This document shows, piece after piece, positions 1 to 6,429 of a DNA stretch of 14,018 bases. Source of the stretch: Eggerthellaceae bacterium (GTDB taxonomy: Bacteria; Actinomycetota; Coriobacteriia; Coriobacteriales; Eggerthellaceae); contig CAAEDC010000049.1 of the NCBI GenBank assembly GCA_900754495.1, forward strand, positions 1-14,018, read 5' to 3'. Below the pieces are notes generated by a model. It was not told the DNA's origin. It did not search any database and was given only the letters and a program-made list of their open reading frames with translations. How positions within the stretch are numbered: the stretch's first letter is position 1; every line of letters begins with the position of its first letter. A program made the position numbers and the translations under genes.

Positions 1-368
1 CGCCCTGCCACGATCCGCTGTTCCGCCGTGCGGCGCGCGTGAGCATGGGCACGGTGTTCCAGGTGCCGTGGACGCGCATCGGCAGCGTGCGCGACTGGGC
101 GGCCGAGGGCGTGCCGCTGCTGCACCGCCTGGGGTTCAAGACGGTGGCGCTGGCGCTTTCCGACGACTCGCTGTCCATCGACGATCCGCGCCTCGCCCGC
201 GAGGAGCGCCTGGCTCTCGTGCTGGGGGCGGAGGGCGACGGCCTCGCGCCCGAGACCATCGCGCGCTGCGACTACACCGTGCGCATCCCCATGCGCGCGG
301 GCGTCGACTCGCTCAACGTGGCGGCCGCGAGCGCCGTGGCGTTCTGGGAGCTCCGCGCCCGCCGATGA
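1..368 (+). CDS. SpoU/TrmH-family RNA 2'-O-methyltransferase, C-terminal part (5' end outside window)
   Basis: The frame is open from base 3 to the TGA at 366-368, so only about 121 C-terminal residues are visible. They carry the SPOUT knot signatures of SpoU-type RNA methyltransferases: CHDPLFRRAARVSMG near the left edge, the SAM-binding LVLGAEGDGL (glycine-rich motif 2) and IPMRAGVDSLNVAAASAVAFWE (motif 3, split here only by reading) ending in the usual Glu. The family transfers a methyl group from SAM to a ribose 2'-OH in tRNA or rRNA in the cytoplasm. The exact target site cannot be assigned because the N-terminal substrate-recognition part is missing. An internal ATG at 39 lies inside the conserved domain and is not a plausible start. 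A hairpin terminator begins on the stop codon. The family call is secure; the specific substrate is unknown. Confidence 0.9.
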   Translation, partial: PCHDPLFRRAARVSMGTVFQVPWTRIGSVRDWAAEGVPLLHRLGFKTVALALSDDSLSIDDPRLAREERLALVLGAEGDGLAPETIARCDYTVRIPMRAGVDSLNVAAASAVAFWELRARR

Positions 369-399
369 GAAAAAGGGACAGTCGCTTTTTCTCATTTTT
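365..399 (+). terminator. Hairpin terminator / REP-like element after the RNA methyltransferase
   Basis: ATGAGAAAAAG (365-375) and CTTTTTCTCAT (385-395) are perfect 11-bp inverted repeats around a 9-nt loop, followed by TTTT at 396-399. The left arm starts in the TGA stop codon. The stem is AU-rich, unlike most GC-rich terminators in such a genome. The core GGGACAGTC resembles the GGGACGGTCC type of dispersed repeat seen again at 1514-1586, so it may be an inserted repeat serving as terminator. Confidence 0.6.
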
Positions 400-465
400 C
401 GGAAAGCGAGAAACCTCCCTGCCTCCTTTTCGCCATCCGCCATCAAGTTTGGATGAAGCCCGGAG

Positions 466-474
466 TGCTATCAT
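466..474 (+). promoter_or_regulatory. Candidate extended -10 promoter for the EamA transporter
   Basis: TGC followed by TATCAT (469-474) fits an extended -10 element about 95 bp before the transporter start, in an AT-richer patch. No good -35 box is seen 15-18 bp upstream. Transcription would start near 481, just ahead of the hairpin at 486-503. Confidence 0.35.
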
Positions 475-485
475 GATCAGGTTGT

Positions 486-503
486 GTCGGATCGAGATCC
501 GAC
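486..503 (+). promoter_or_regulatory. Short inverted repeat in the transporter leader
   Basis: GTCGGAT (486-492) and ATCCGAC (497-503) form a perfect 7-bp dyad around CGAG. It lies immediately downstream of the candidate -10 element and about 65 bp before the transporter start. It could be an operator or a leader hairpin. No U-run follows, so it is not a typical terminator. Confidence 0.35.
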
Positions 504-567
504 GTGGAAGCCGTGCGCGAGGGGACGCTGGTGCGAGGCGTGCGGCTGAGGGGTTGGGAGGCGACCG

Positions 568-1467
568 ATGGGGCAAGTGGGCATCGGCTATCTTATCGCG
601 GTCATCCAGGCGATCCTGTACGCCGGCATGGGCGTCATCGGGAAGTTCCTGTACAACACGGGGCTCAATCCCGAGCAGGTGACGGCGATCCGGTTCATCG
701 GCGCGGTGCTCATCGTGGGCGTCGTCCTGATCATCCGCCGCAAGCCGTTCTTCAGCCGCTCTCCGCTCGTGTACGTCCAGGCGTTCTTCTTCGCGACCAG
801 CGCGTATCTGTACCTCGTGTCGGTCGACCACCTCACTGCCGGGCTGGCGACGGTCATCTTCTACACCTATCCCGCGGTCGTCGCCTTGATGGCGGTGTTC
901 GCGCTGCGTGAAAGGCTCACGTTCCGCACGGTCGCGGCGCTCGTCCTGGCGATGGTGGGCATCGTGCTCATCTCGGGCGTCCTGGCGCCGCAGGAACTGC
1001 AGCTTTCGGCGTTGGGCATCGCGCTGGCGGTGGCGGCGTCGATCGCATTCGCCATCTACATGATCATCGGGCAGAAGACGGTCGCGAAGGACGAGCAGCT
1101 CACGCTCACGTTCACCATGAGCGCGGTGAGCGCGCTTCTGTGCGTCGTGCTGTTCCCGACGCAGCTTCCGCCGCTTCTGGGCATGTCGCCTCTGCAGTGG
1201 GGGATGAGCTTCGCGATCGCGCTTCTGTGCACGGTGCTGCCCGTGTTCCTGCTGCTGGCGGCGATCAAGCGCATCGGCTCCACCAAGGCGTCGCTCATCA
1301 GCATCCTCGAGACGCCGTTCTCGCTGCTGCTCGCGTTCGCGGTGCTGGGCGAGACGCTCACCGGCATGCAGGGCGTCGGCTGCCTTCTGGTGGTTGCCTC
1401 CATCGTGGTGACCACGCTGCCGTCCCGCGCTGCCAAGGCGGACGGCGGGGGATCCGGCGGCGACTAG
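568..1467 (+). CDS. EamA/DMT-superfamily membrane transporter
   Basis: The 299-residue protein is almost entirely hydrophobic, with about ten predicted membrane segments arranged as two tandem five-helix EamA units (roughly residues 8-140 and 150-285). Family marks are the early GKFLYNTGLNPEQVTAIRF segment, the TAGLATVIFYTYPAVVALMA stretch that ends the first repeat core with an ERLT loop, and the equivalent ILETPFSLLLAF followed by GETLTG in the second repeat. The family moves metabolites, amino acids or drugs across the cytoplasmic membrane; the substrate cannot be read from the sequence. The ATG is supported by GGGAGG six bases upstream. The C-terminus is a short Gly/Ser/Asp-rich cytoplasmic tail. 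It stands alone on its strand between an RNA methyltransferase terminator and the convergent Elp3 gene. Confidence 0.9.
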   Translation: MGQVGIGYLIAVIQAILYAGMGVIGKFLYNTGLNPEQVTAIRFIGAVLIVGVVLIIRRKPFFSRSPLVYVQAFFFATSAYLYLVSVDHLTAGLATVIFYTYPAVVALMAVFALRERLTFRTVAALVLAMVGIVLISGVLAPQELQLSALGIALAVAASIAFAIYMIIGQKTVAKDEQLTLTFTMSAVSALLCVVLFPTQLPPLLGMSPLQWGMSFAIALLCTVLPVFLLLAAIKRIGSTKASLISILETPFSLLLAFAVLGETLTGMQGVGCLLVVASIVVTTLPSRAAKADGGGSGGD

Positions 1468-1513
1468 AGGCCGCGTTCGGCCGGAGCCGCAGCGATCGCG
1501 GCGAAGACGGGCA

Positions 1514-1586
1514 TTATCCAAACGTGACAGAAGGACCGTCCCCCGTCACGGTGACAGGGGACGGTCCTTCTGTCACATCTGGATAA
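1514..1586. repeat. 73-nt hairpin repeat (REP/BIME-like), probable bidirectional terminator
   Basis: Arms 1524-1543 and 1557-1576 are perfect 20-bp inverted repeats beginning GTGACAGAAGGACCG. An inner GTCAC/GTGAC pair lies at 1545-1549 and 1551-1555, and an outer 7-bp TTATCCA/TGGATAA pair at 1514-1520 and 1580-1586. The element fills the gap between the convergent EamA and Elp3 genes and could end transcription from both sides. GGGGACGGTCC-type palindromes are, from memory, widespread dispersed repeats often linked to REP-associated tyrosine transposases. Copy number in this genome cannot be judged here. Confidence 0.75.
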
Positions 1587-1601
1587 CGGGGCGGTGATCG
1601 G

Positions 1602-3512
1602 TTAGAGTCGGCGCTGCTGGTAGAGGCCGTTGTCCTCGAAGCCGAGGTTGCGGTAGTAGCCGCGCGTGCCGACGGCGCTGATGACGTTGACGGCGCGGTA
1701 GCCCCGCTCGTGCGCGATCGCGCAGGCCCGCTCCACCAGCGCGCGTCCCAGGCCGCGGTGCTGCGCGCCGCCGCTCGTGCGATGCAAGCCGGCGACCTGG
1801 CCGTACACATGCACCTCGCGGATCATCGCCTCGCCGGGGCGCAGGGGGAAGGGCAATGCGTCCTCTCCGGCGCCGTCCTCGGCCAGCGCATCGACCGCCT
1901 CCGCATGCGGCAGCGAGAGCCGCAAAAACCCCGCGATGCGCCCCTCGGGCGTCACCCATTGCAGGAATATCTCGTCGCCTGTCGTCGTGGGATAGGCGAT
2001 CTCGTCCAGGCGGAGCTCGTCCGTATCGGCGCCCGCGACGCTGATCTCGCGATGCCGTATCTCCCGCACGGGGCATCCCGCGGCGGCGGCGCGGCGATCC
2101 GCCTCCCGCTCGACCATCTGGCGCAAGTTGATCTTCTTGTTGCCGGTGAGGATGTCGTTGGCGGGGATGTCGCGGATCATGCGAGATACGCGGCAGTACG
2201 CCGGCGTTGCCAGAAGGTCGCTTGCCAGCACGTCCATCAGCTCGCCCTCGGTGTAGGGGCGCCACGAACCGTCGCGGAAGCGCGCGACGAGGCCGGTGCC
2301 GTCGACGAGCGCGCAGGGATACAGCTTCACCTCGTCGGGCACGAGCGCCGCGTCATCCATCAGGCGCAGGTAATCTTCCTTGTCGCCGTCGGGCGCAGCG
2401 CCCAGGAGGTTCACCATGAAGTGCGCGTGCGTCTTGAACCCGAACAGGCGCGCCAGCTCGAACGCGCGGCGGATGGTGCCGATCTCGATGCCGCGGCGGT
2501 TGGCCTCGAGGATGCGCGCATCGAGGCTCTGGATGCCCATCTGCACCTTGGTGCCCCCGAGCCTGCGCATCTCGGCGAAGGCCTGCGCATCGACGGCATC
2601 GGGGCGCGTCTCCATCACCAGGCCCACCACGCGGTGGGCGCCGTGCTCGTTGGCGGCATGCTGGCGCTCGACGTCGTCCCAAGCGGCGGTCTGCCACGCG
2701 GCTGCCTCCTGCCAGGGGGTGCCCTCGCCGTACAGTTCGGGGAAGGCCTGGTTGTACGGGATGCCCCCGCGGTTCACGCGCTGCTGCGCCTCGGCGACGC
2801 GGCGCGCGCAGCCCTCCTCGTCGCGCGGGATGCCCAGGCGCTCGTACCGTGCGCGCCGCTCCGTCGCGCTCGCTTCGGCGAGGCGGGGGTCGGCGGCTTC
2901 GTTGAGCGCGCGGAACAGCTCGCAGGCGAACCAGCGCCGGTAGCCGGCGGGGTAGTCGTTCCAGGTGCCGCCCAGGATGATGAGCTCGACCTTGTCGGTG
3001 ACGTGCCCCATCTCGTTGAGCGCGCGCAGGCGCGATGCGACCTGGAGGTACGGATCGAACCAGTTGCGCTCGGCGCGCTGGCAGGCGGGTTCGTCGGCAA
3101 CGTAGCTCTTCGGCATGCGCAGGTCGTTTGGGCAGTAGAGGCAGTCGCTCGCGCACGGCCAGGGCTTGGTGATCACGGCGATCGTCGCCACGCCCGAGGC
3201 GGTGCGGCGGGGCTTCACCTGCAGGAGGCGCAGCAGCTTCCGCTCGATATCGGGTCCGATGCCCCAGCTCTCCCAGCGCGCGGGATCGTCCGCCTTGACG
3301 CGCAGGTAGAACGGCATGAGGTGCTTCTTGGCGATATGGTCGGCATTGTCGGAGACGCCGCGGTTGGCTGCGCGGACGAGCGCCGCCAACCGCTTGTCGC
3401 CCACATGCGGTGCGGCGTCGGGGCCTGCGGCGTCGGGGCGCTCTGCCGCGGCGTCCTCGGCTCGCAGCTCCGCAGCGAGCTGCACGATGATCTGTTCCAA
3501 ACGCGATTCCAT
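1602..3512 (-). CDS. elp3: Elp3-type tRNA uridine-34 modification enzyme (radical SAM / GNAT)
   Basis: This 636-residue protein has the full Elp3 architecture. A radical SAM domain (about 95-420) has the cluster cysteines C120, C124 and C127 in CASDCLYCPNDLRMPKSY, followed by ILGGTWNDYP and the VKLYPCALVDGTGL segment. A C-terminal GNAT acetyltransferase domain (about 485-636) has the acetyl-CoA loop AQHRGLG and the Elp3-specific ending GTRGYYRNLGFEDNGLY. Elp3 uses SAM and acetyl-CoA to build carboxymethyl on carbon 5 of wobble uridine in tRNA. Like other bacterial Elp3 proteins it appears without Elongator partners. The ATG at 3510-3512 was chosen because the Elp3-like sequence begins there; the longer open frame upstream to 3800 is compositionally random. 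No strong Shine-Dalgarno precedes it, but TACAAT lies 8 bases upstream, so the message may be leaderless. A flavodoxin-like gene is divergent. Confidence 0.92.
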   Translation of the reverse strand: MESRLEQIIVQLAAELRAEDAAAERPDAAGPDAAPHVGDKRLAALVRAANRGVSDNADHIAKKHLMPFYLRVKADDPARWESWGIGPDIERKLLRLLQVKPRRTASGVATIAVITKPWPCASDCLYCPNDLRMPKSYVADEPACQRAERNWFDPYLQVASRLRALNEMGHVTDKVELIILGGTWNDYPAGYRRWFACELFRALNEAADPRLAEASATERRARYERLGIPRDEEGCARRVAEAQQRVNRGGIPYNQAFPELYGEGTPWQEAAAWQTAAWDDVERQHAANEHGAHRVVGLVMETRPDAVDAQAFAEMRRLGGTKVQMGIQSLDARILEANRRGIEIGTIRRAFELARLFGFKTHAHFMVNLLGAAPDGDKEDYLRLMDDAALVPDEVKLYPCALVDGTGLVARFRDGSWRPYTEGELMDVLASDLLATPAYCRVSRMIRDIPANDILTGNKKINLRQMVEREADRRAAAAGCPVREIRHREISVAGADTDELRLDEIAYPTTTGDEIFLQWVTPEGRIAGFLRLSLPHAEAVDALAEDGAGEDALPFPLRPGEAMIREVHVYGQVAGLHRTSGGAQHRGLGRALVERACAIAHERGYRAVNVISAVGTRGYYRNLGFEDNGLYQQRRL

Positions 3513-3520
3513 GACCCCGT

Positions 3521-3526
3521 ATTGTA
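3521..3526 (-). promoter_or_regulatory. Candidate -10 box for elp3 (possible leaderless transcript)
   Basis: On the minus strand TACAAT ends 8 bases before the elp3 ATG. A start site about 7 bases downstream of a -10 box would fall at or next to the ATG. No convincing -35 sequence is seen 17 bp further upstream. Confidence 0.4.
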
Positions 3527-3586
3527 GGGGAGCGCGCGCAGCTGCGCCACGTGCGCGCCGCGGCCGCCGGTGCAGCTGCACCACAG

Positions 3587-3619
3587 GCGCGGACGCGCCG
3601 CGAGCGCGGACGCGCCGCG
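3587..3619. repeat. Two-copy 16-bp direct repeat in the elp3/flavodoxin intergenic region
   Basis: GCGCGGACGCGCCGCG occurs at 3587-3602 and 3604-3619 with one base between the copies. Each unit contains short GCGC-type dyads. A separate 7-bp hairpin, CTTTGCG (3630-3636) with CGCAAAG (3647-3653), follows. The 278-bp divergent gap (3513-3790) holds no gene that I can support. It must contain promoters for both directions. Confidence 0.5.
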
Positions 3620-3790
3620 CTCCGTCCCCCTTTGCGACCGCGCGTCCGCAAAGCCCAATGTAAAGTCTTCCCAAAGTCTGCCGGGCGCATTCGGCCGCGT
3701 CGCGAGAACTCCTTAGAATAAAGGTCGAATCACGCCTGCGGCATCCTGCTTGCCGCAAAGCCGTTCGTACGACGCGAAGGGAAGGTCCCC

Positions 3791-4330
3791 GTGAACGCAT
3801 CAGTCGTCTATAGCTCCCAAACCGGCTCGGCTAAGCAGTACGCCGAATGGCTCGCGGAGGACCTGGGTTGCGCCGCGGTTTCCCTCGACGGCCTGGACGA
3901 ATCGAAGCTCGACGCCTCCGACACGGTCGTTTTCTGCGGATGGTTCCACGCTGCGTCGATCAAGGGGTCCAGATGGTTCAAGCGCTACATGGCGGCGCAT
4001 CCTGGCAAGCGCTACGCCGTTGTGGCGGTGGGCGCCACGCCGATGCCCTGCGAGCTGTGGCCGGAAAGCGAGCACGAGGAGGCGTTCCGCCGGTCGTTCC
4101 CCAAAGAGGACTACCCCGACCTGCCTTGGTGCTACTGTCAGGGGAATTTCCATTTCGAGAAGCTCGGCTTCGGCGACAAGATCGCGATGCGCATGTACTT
4201 TAAGATGCTCGAGACCGAGGCGAAGAAGGGCTCGCAACGCGATGCCGAGGCGCTCGCCGGCATGCGCGCGGGCATGGACGGCTGCGACCGCTCCTACCTC
4301 GAGCCGCTCGTCGCGCTTCTGAAAGGGTAG
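3791..4330 (+). CDS. Flavodoxin-domain protein
   Basis: The 179-residue protein opens with a flavodoxin fold: a beta strand, then the phosphate-binding loop YSSQTGSAKQYAEWLAEDL that would hold FMN phosphate, then a second strand-loop SDTVVFCGWFHAASIKG. The middle keeps the alternating pattern (RYAVVAVGATPMP). The C-terminal half has a Trp/Cys-rich WCYCQGNFHFEKLGF segment as in Flavodoxin_5/HemG-like proteins. The likely role is FMN-based electron transfer or oxidoreductase activity in the cytoplasm; no membrane segment or signal is seen. The start is GTG at 3791, supported by GAAGGGAAGG just upstream. The methyltransferase gene follows after 30 bp, so the two are probably co-transcribed. It could supply electrons to the divergent radical SAM Elp3, but that is only an inference from position. 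Confidence 0.8.
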   Translation: MNASVVYSSQTGSAKQYAEWLAEDLGCAAVSLDGLDESKLDASDTVVFCGWFHAASIKGSRWFKRYMAAHPGKRYAVVAVGATPMPCELWPESEHEEAFRRSFPKEDYPDLPWCYCQGNFHFEKLGFGDKIAMRMYFKMLETEAKKGSQRDAEALAGMRAGMDGCDRSYLEPLVALLKG

Positions 4331-4360
4331 AATGCATCGGGAAAGGAGCCCCGAAGCCGC

Positions 4361-5158
4361 ATGGATCCCCGCACCGTCGATATGCTGAGACAGCTCAACG
4401 ACGACTTCTACCGTCGTTGCGCGCCGTCGTTCTCCAACACGCGCCAAGCGCCGTGGGAGGGATGGCGCGCGTGCCTGCCGCTTTTGCGAGAGGCGAGCCG
4501 AGACGACGGCACGGGCGGGCGAAAGCTCGAACTTCTCGATGTGGCTTGCGGCAACGGCCGCTTCGAGGCGTTTCTGGCCGACGGGCTTCCCGACGTGGAT
4601 GTGCATGCGACGGCGATCGACGACTGCGACGAGCTGATGGCCGGCGCGCACGTTCCCGGGGCGACGTTCAAGCGCTTCGACGCGCTCGAGTCCTTGGCGG
4701 CGGGTTGCGCATGGCGCGAGGAGCTTCCCGTCGCGGATGCCGCCGTGTCGTTCGGCTTCCTCCACCACATCCCCTCGCGCGCCCTTCGCGAGCGCGCGCT
4801 GGCGGAGCTTCTCGACCTGGTCCGCCCCGGCGGCGTCGCGATCGTGTCGCTGTGGTGCTTCCTCGAGGACGAGCGCCTCGCGCGCAAAGCGGAGCGCTCG
4901 CATCCGGCGGCCCTCGCCGCCCTGGCGTCGGAGACGCAAGCGTGCGATATCGACCTCGCGTCCGAACTCGAGCCCGGCGACCGCTTCCTCGGCTGGCAGG
5001 ACGCCGACAATCTTTGGCGTTACTGCCACAGCTTCGACGACACGCAGGCCGACGAGCTCGCCGCCGCCGTCCGCGGCAGGGCGGACGAGGCCGCCCGGTT
5101 CCGCTCGGACGGGAAATCGGGACGACTTAACATTTACCTTGCCTTCCGGAAACATTGA
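4361..5158 (+). CDS. Class I SAM methyltransferase, Trm9/ALKBH8-like
   Basis: The 265-residue protein has a Rossmann SAM-binding core: motif I LDVACGNGRF (59-68), acidic TAID after strand 2 (84-87), SFGFLHHIPSR (130-140) as motif IV, and LVRPGGVAIVSLW (153-165) as post-motif II. The N-terminal FYRRCAPSFSNTRQAPWEGW (16-35) and the FLHHIP/RALAELLDLVRPGG pattern resemble eukaryotic Trm9 and ALKBH8 (FSxTRxKPWP, VHHWS, GGxxLIYxW). Those enzymes methyl-esterify 5-carboxymethyluridine at tRNA position 34. The C-terminal LEPGDRFLGWQD and YCHSFDD are typical of the bacterial relatives. AAAGGAG precedes the ATG, 30 bp after the flavodoxin gene. The nearby elp3 supports a tRNA role. The methyltransferase call is secure; the tRNA substrate is inferred. 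Confidence 0.85.
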   Translation: MDPRTVDMLRQLNDDFYRRCAPSFSNTRQAPWEGWRACLPLLREASRDDGTGGRKLELLDVACGNGRFEAFLADGLPDVDVHATAIDDCDELMAGAHVPGATFKRFDALESLAAGCAWREELPVADAAVSFGFLHHIPSRALRERALAELLDLVRPGGVAIVSLWCFLEDERLARKAERSHPAALAALASETQACDIDLASELEPGDRFLGWQDADNLWRYCHSFDDTQADELAAAVRGRADEAARFRSDGKSGRLNIYLAFRKH

Positions 5159-5227
5159 CCTGTCACAATAGGCGCGTCCCGAACCGATGATGGCGCGCGA
5201 TGAGCCGCGCGGACGAAAGGAAGCCCT

Positions 5228-5830
5228 ATGAACCTGGTGTGCCTCGACCTGGAAGGCGTGTTGGTCCCTGAGATCTGGATCGCGTTCGCCGAAGCCACCG
5301 GCATCCCCGAGCTCAAACGCACCACGCGCGACGAGCCCGACTACGACAAGCTCATGGCGTTCCGCCTGGCCATCCTCGACGAGCACGGGCTGGGCCTGCC
5401 CCAAATCCAGGACGTCATCGAGACCATCGACCCGCTGCCCGGCGCCCGCGAATTCCTCGACGCGCTGCGCGAGCGCACCCAGGTCGTCATCATCAGCGAC
5501 ACGTTCGAGCAGTTCGCGCGTCCGCTCATGCGCAAGCTCGGCTGGCCGACGCTGTTCTGCAACACCCTGCACGCCGACGCGGGCGGCCGCGTGACCGGCT
5601 ACACGATGCGCTGCGAGCAATCCAAACTCACCACCGTCCGCGCGCTGCAGAGCTGCGGCTTTAACACCATCGCCGCCGGCGACAGCCACAACGACCTCGG
5701 CATGATCCGCGCCGGAAAAGCCGGCTTCCTCTTCCGCAGCACCGACGCGATCAAAGAAGCCAACCCCGACATCCCCGCCTTCGAGGACTACGACGAACTG
5801 CTAGCCGCTATCGATAAGGTTCTTGACTAG
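5228..5830 (+). CDS. thrH: ThrH-type phosphoserine phosphatase / homoserine phosphotransferase (HAD family)
   Basis: This 200-residue HAD hydrolase closely follows Pseudomonas ThrH as recalled: CLDLEGVLVPEIWIAFAEATG at the start, with nucleophile D7 and E9, then TTRDEPDYDKLM, LDEHGLGL and PLPGAREFLDALRE. HAD motif II is IISDTF with S90, the motif III lysine is K133 in QSKLTT, and motif IV is AAGDSHNDLGM with D152 and D156. ThrH dephosphorylates phosphoserine in serine synthesis and can pass the phosphate to homoserine, bypassing homoserine kinase. The length matches the family (about 200). AAAGGAAG precedes the ATG, 69 bp after the methyltransferase, so shared transcription is possible but not certain. 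Its TAG overlaps the stop of the convergent membrane-protein gene. Identity is confident; use of the second activity in this organism is not shown. Confidence 0.92.
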   Translation: MNLVCLDLEGVLVPEIWIAFAEATGIPELKRTTRDEPDYDKLMAFRLAILDEHGLGLPQIQDVIETIDPLPGAREFLDALRERTQVVIISDTFEQFARPLMRKLGWPTLFCNTLHADAGGRVTGYTMRCEQSKLTTVRALQSCGFNTIAAGDSHNDLGMIRAGKAGFLFRSTDAIKEANPDIPAFEDYDELLAAIDKVLD

Positions 5831-6429
5831 GAGAACTTAACGACGCACAGCACGATGAACCCCACGACGACGACGATCGCGATGACGTTCATCGCGCGCG
5901 CCGGCACGTGCGCGAACATTTTCTCGCACCAAGGGTAGACGAACCACGTGTAGAGCATCGCCACGACCCCCAGCACCAGGTCGTTCACCAGCCATGCCTG
6001 GCCGAGTATGTTGAGCGGCAGCTCGGAGTTGTCCCACAGGGGGTATTCGCCCGCCGCGTCGGGCTGGTTGAGGATCAGGCCCATTCCCAGCTCCATCACC
6101 ATGCACACCAGAACGGTGATGACGAAGAACGAGACGATGGCGCGCGTGCGGGTAGAGCAGCGCCGCAGAAGCCGGTCCTTGAGCGGCAGCAGCGCGACGG
6201 CGCACACGACGCAGCCCACGCCGTACACGAGGAACGGGTAGAAGGGATCGTCCCACACCAGCGAATCCTCGTCCACGATCCCGAACAGGTCCATGAACGT
6301 GCAGTAGGCGATCTCGAGCCAATGGCCCACCAGGCTGAACGCGCAGAAATACACCGCGAGGTTGCGCCAGAACGGCCAGGTGCCGAGCGTCGACCAGCGG
6401 AGCTCGTCTGTCAGGCGGGGTGTTGCCAT
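5827..6429 (-). CDS. CmpB-like multi-pass membrane protein (putative ABC-transporter permease family)
   Basis: The 200-residue protein has five likely membrane segments (about 24-42, 66-84, 98-118, 146-164, 179-197). Family-type motifs are FSLVGHWLEIAYC in helix 1, DPFYPFLVYGVGC at the start of helix 2, the intramembrane MELGMGLILN and then LWDNSELPLNILGQ. That pattern (small first motif, F-P-x-Y-G-x-G, E-x-x-x-G, W-D-Y/N-S, N-x-x-G-Q) matches the CmpB domain family (Pfam PF06541), whose biochemical role is poorly known. The ATG at 6427-6429 is chosen because GAAGGAAGG stands just before it; the open frame runs 53 codons further upstream through Arg-rich, non-protein-like sequence. It appears monocistronic and converges on thrH with overlapping stops. 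The membrane topology is clear; the transporter label is only a family name. Confidence 0.75.
   Translation of the reverse strand: MATPRLTDELRWSTLGTWPFWRNLAVYFCAFSLVGHWLEIAYCTFMDLFGIVDEDSLVWDDPFYPFLVYGVGCVVCAVALLPLKDRLLRRCSTRTRAIVSFFVITVLVCMVMELGMGLILNQPDAAGEYPLWDNSELPLNILGQAWLVNDLVLGVVAMLYTWFVYPWCEKMFAHVPARAMNVIAIVVVVGFIVLCVVKFS

Noticed and set aside
313..1521. 402-codon minus-strand open frame over the EamA gene
   Set aside because: Its product is dominated by Arg/His/Asp/Gln runs, which is typical of the antisense of a hydrophobic membrane-protein gene.
1710..3527. 605-codon open frame on the plus strand opposite elp3
   Set aside because: It is the antisense shadow of a GC-rich gene; the product is low-complexity Arg/Ala/Gly/His-rich with no family motif, while elp3 is fully conserved.
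3513..3800. N-terminal extension of Elp3 by 96 codons
   Set aside because: The extension is Arg-rich, covers the repeat region and the divergent gene start, and lacks family similarity; the ATG at 3512 starts a normal Elp3 protein.
3800..5689. 629-codon open frame on the minus strand across the flavodoxin, methyltransferase and thrH genes
   Set aside because: It overlaps three recognised plus-strand genes and has no recognisable domain.
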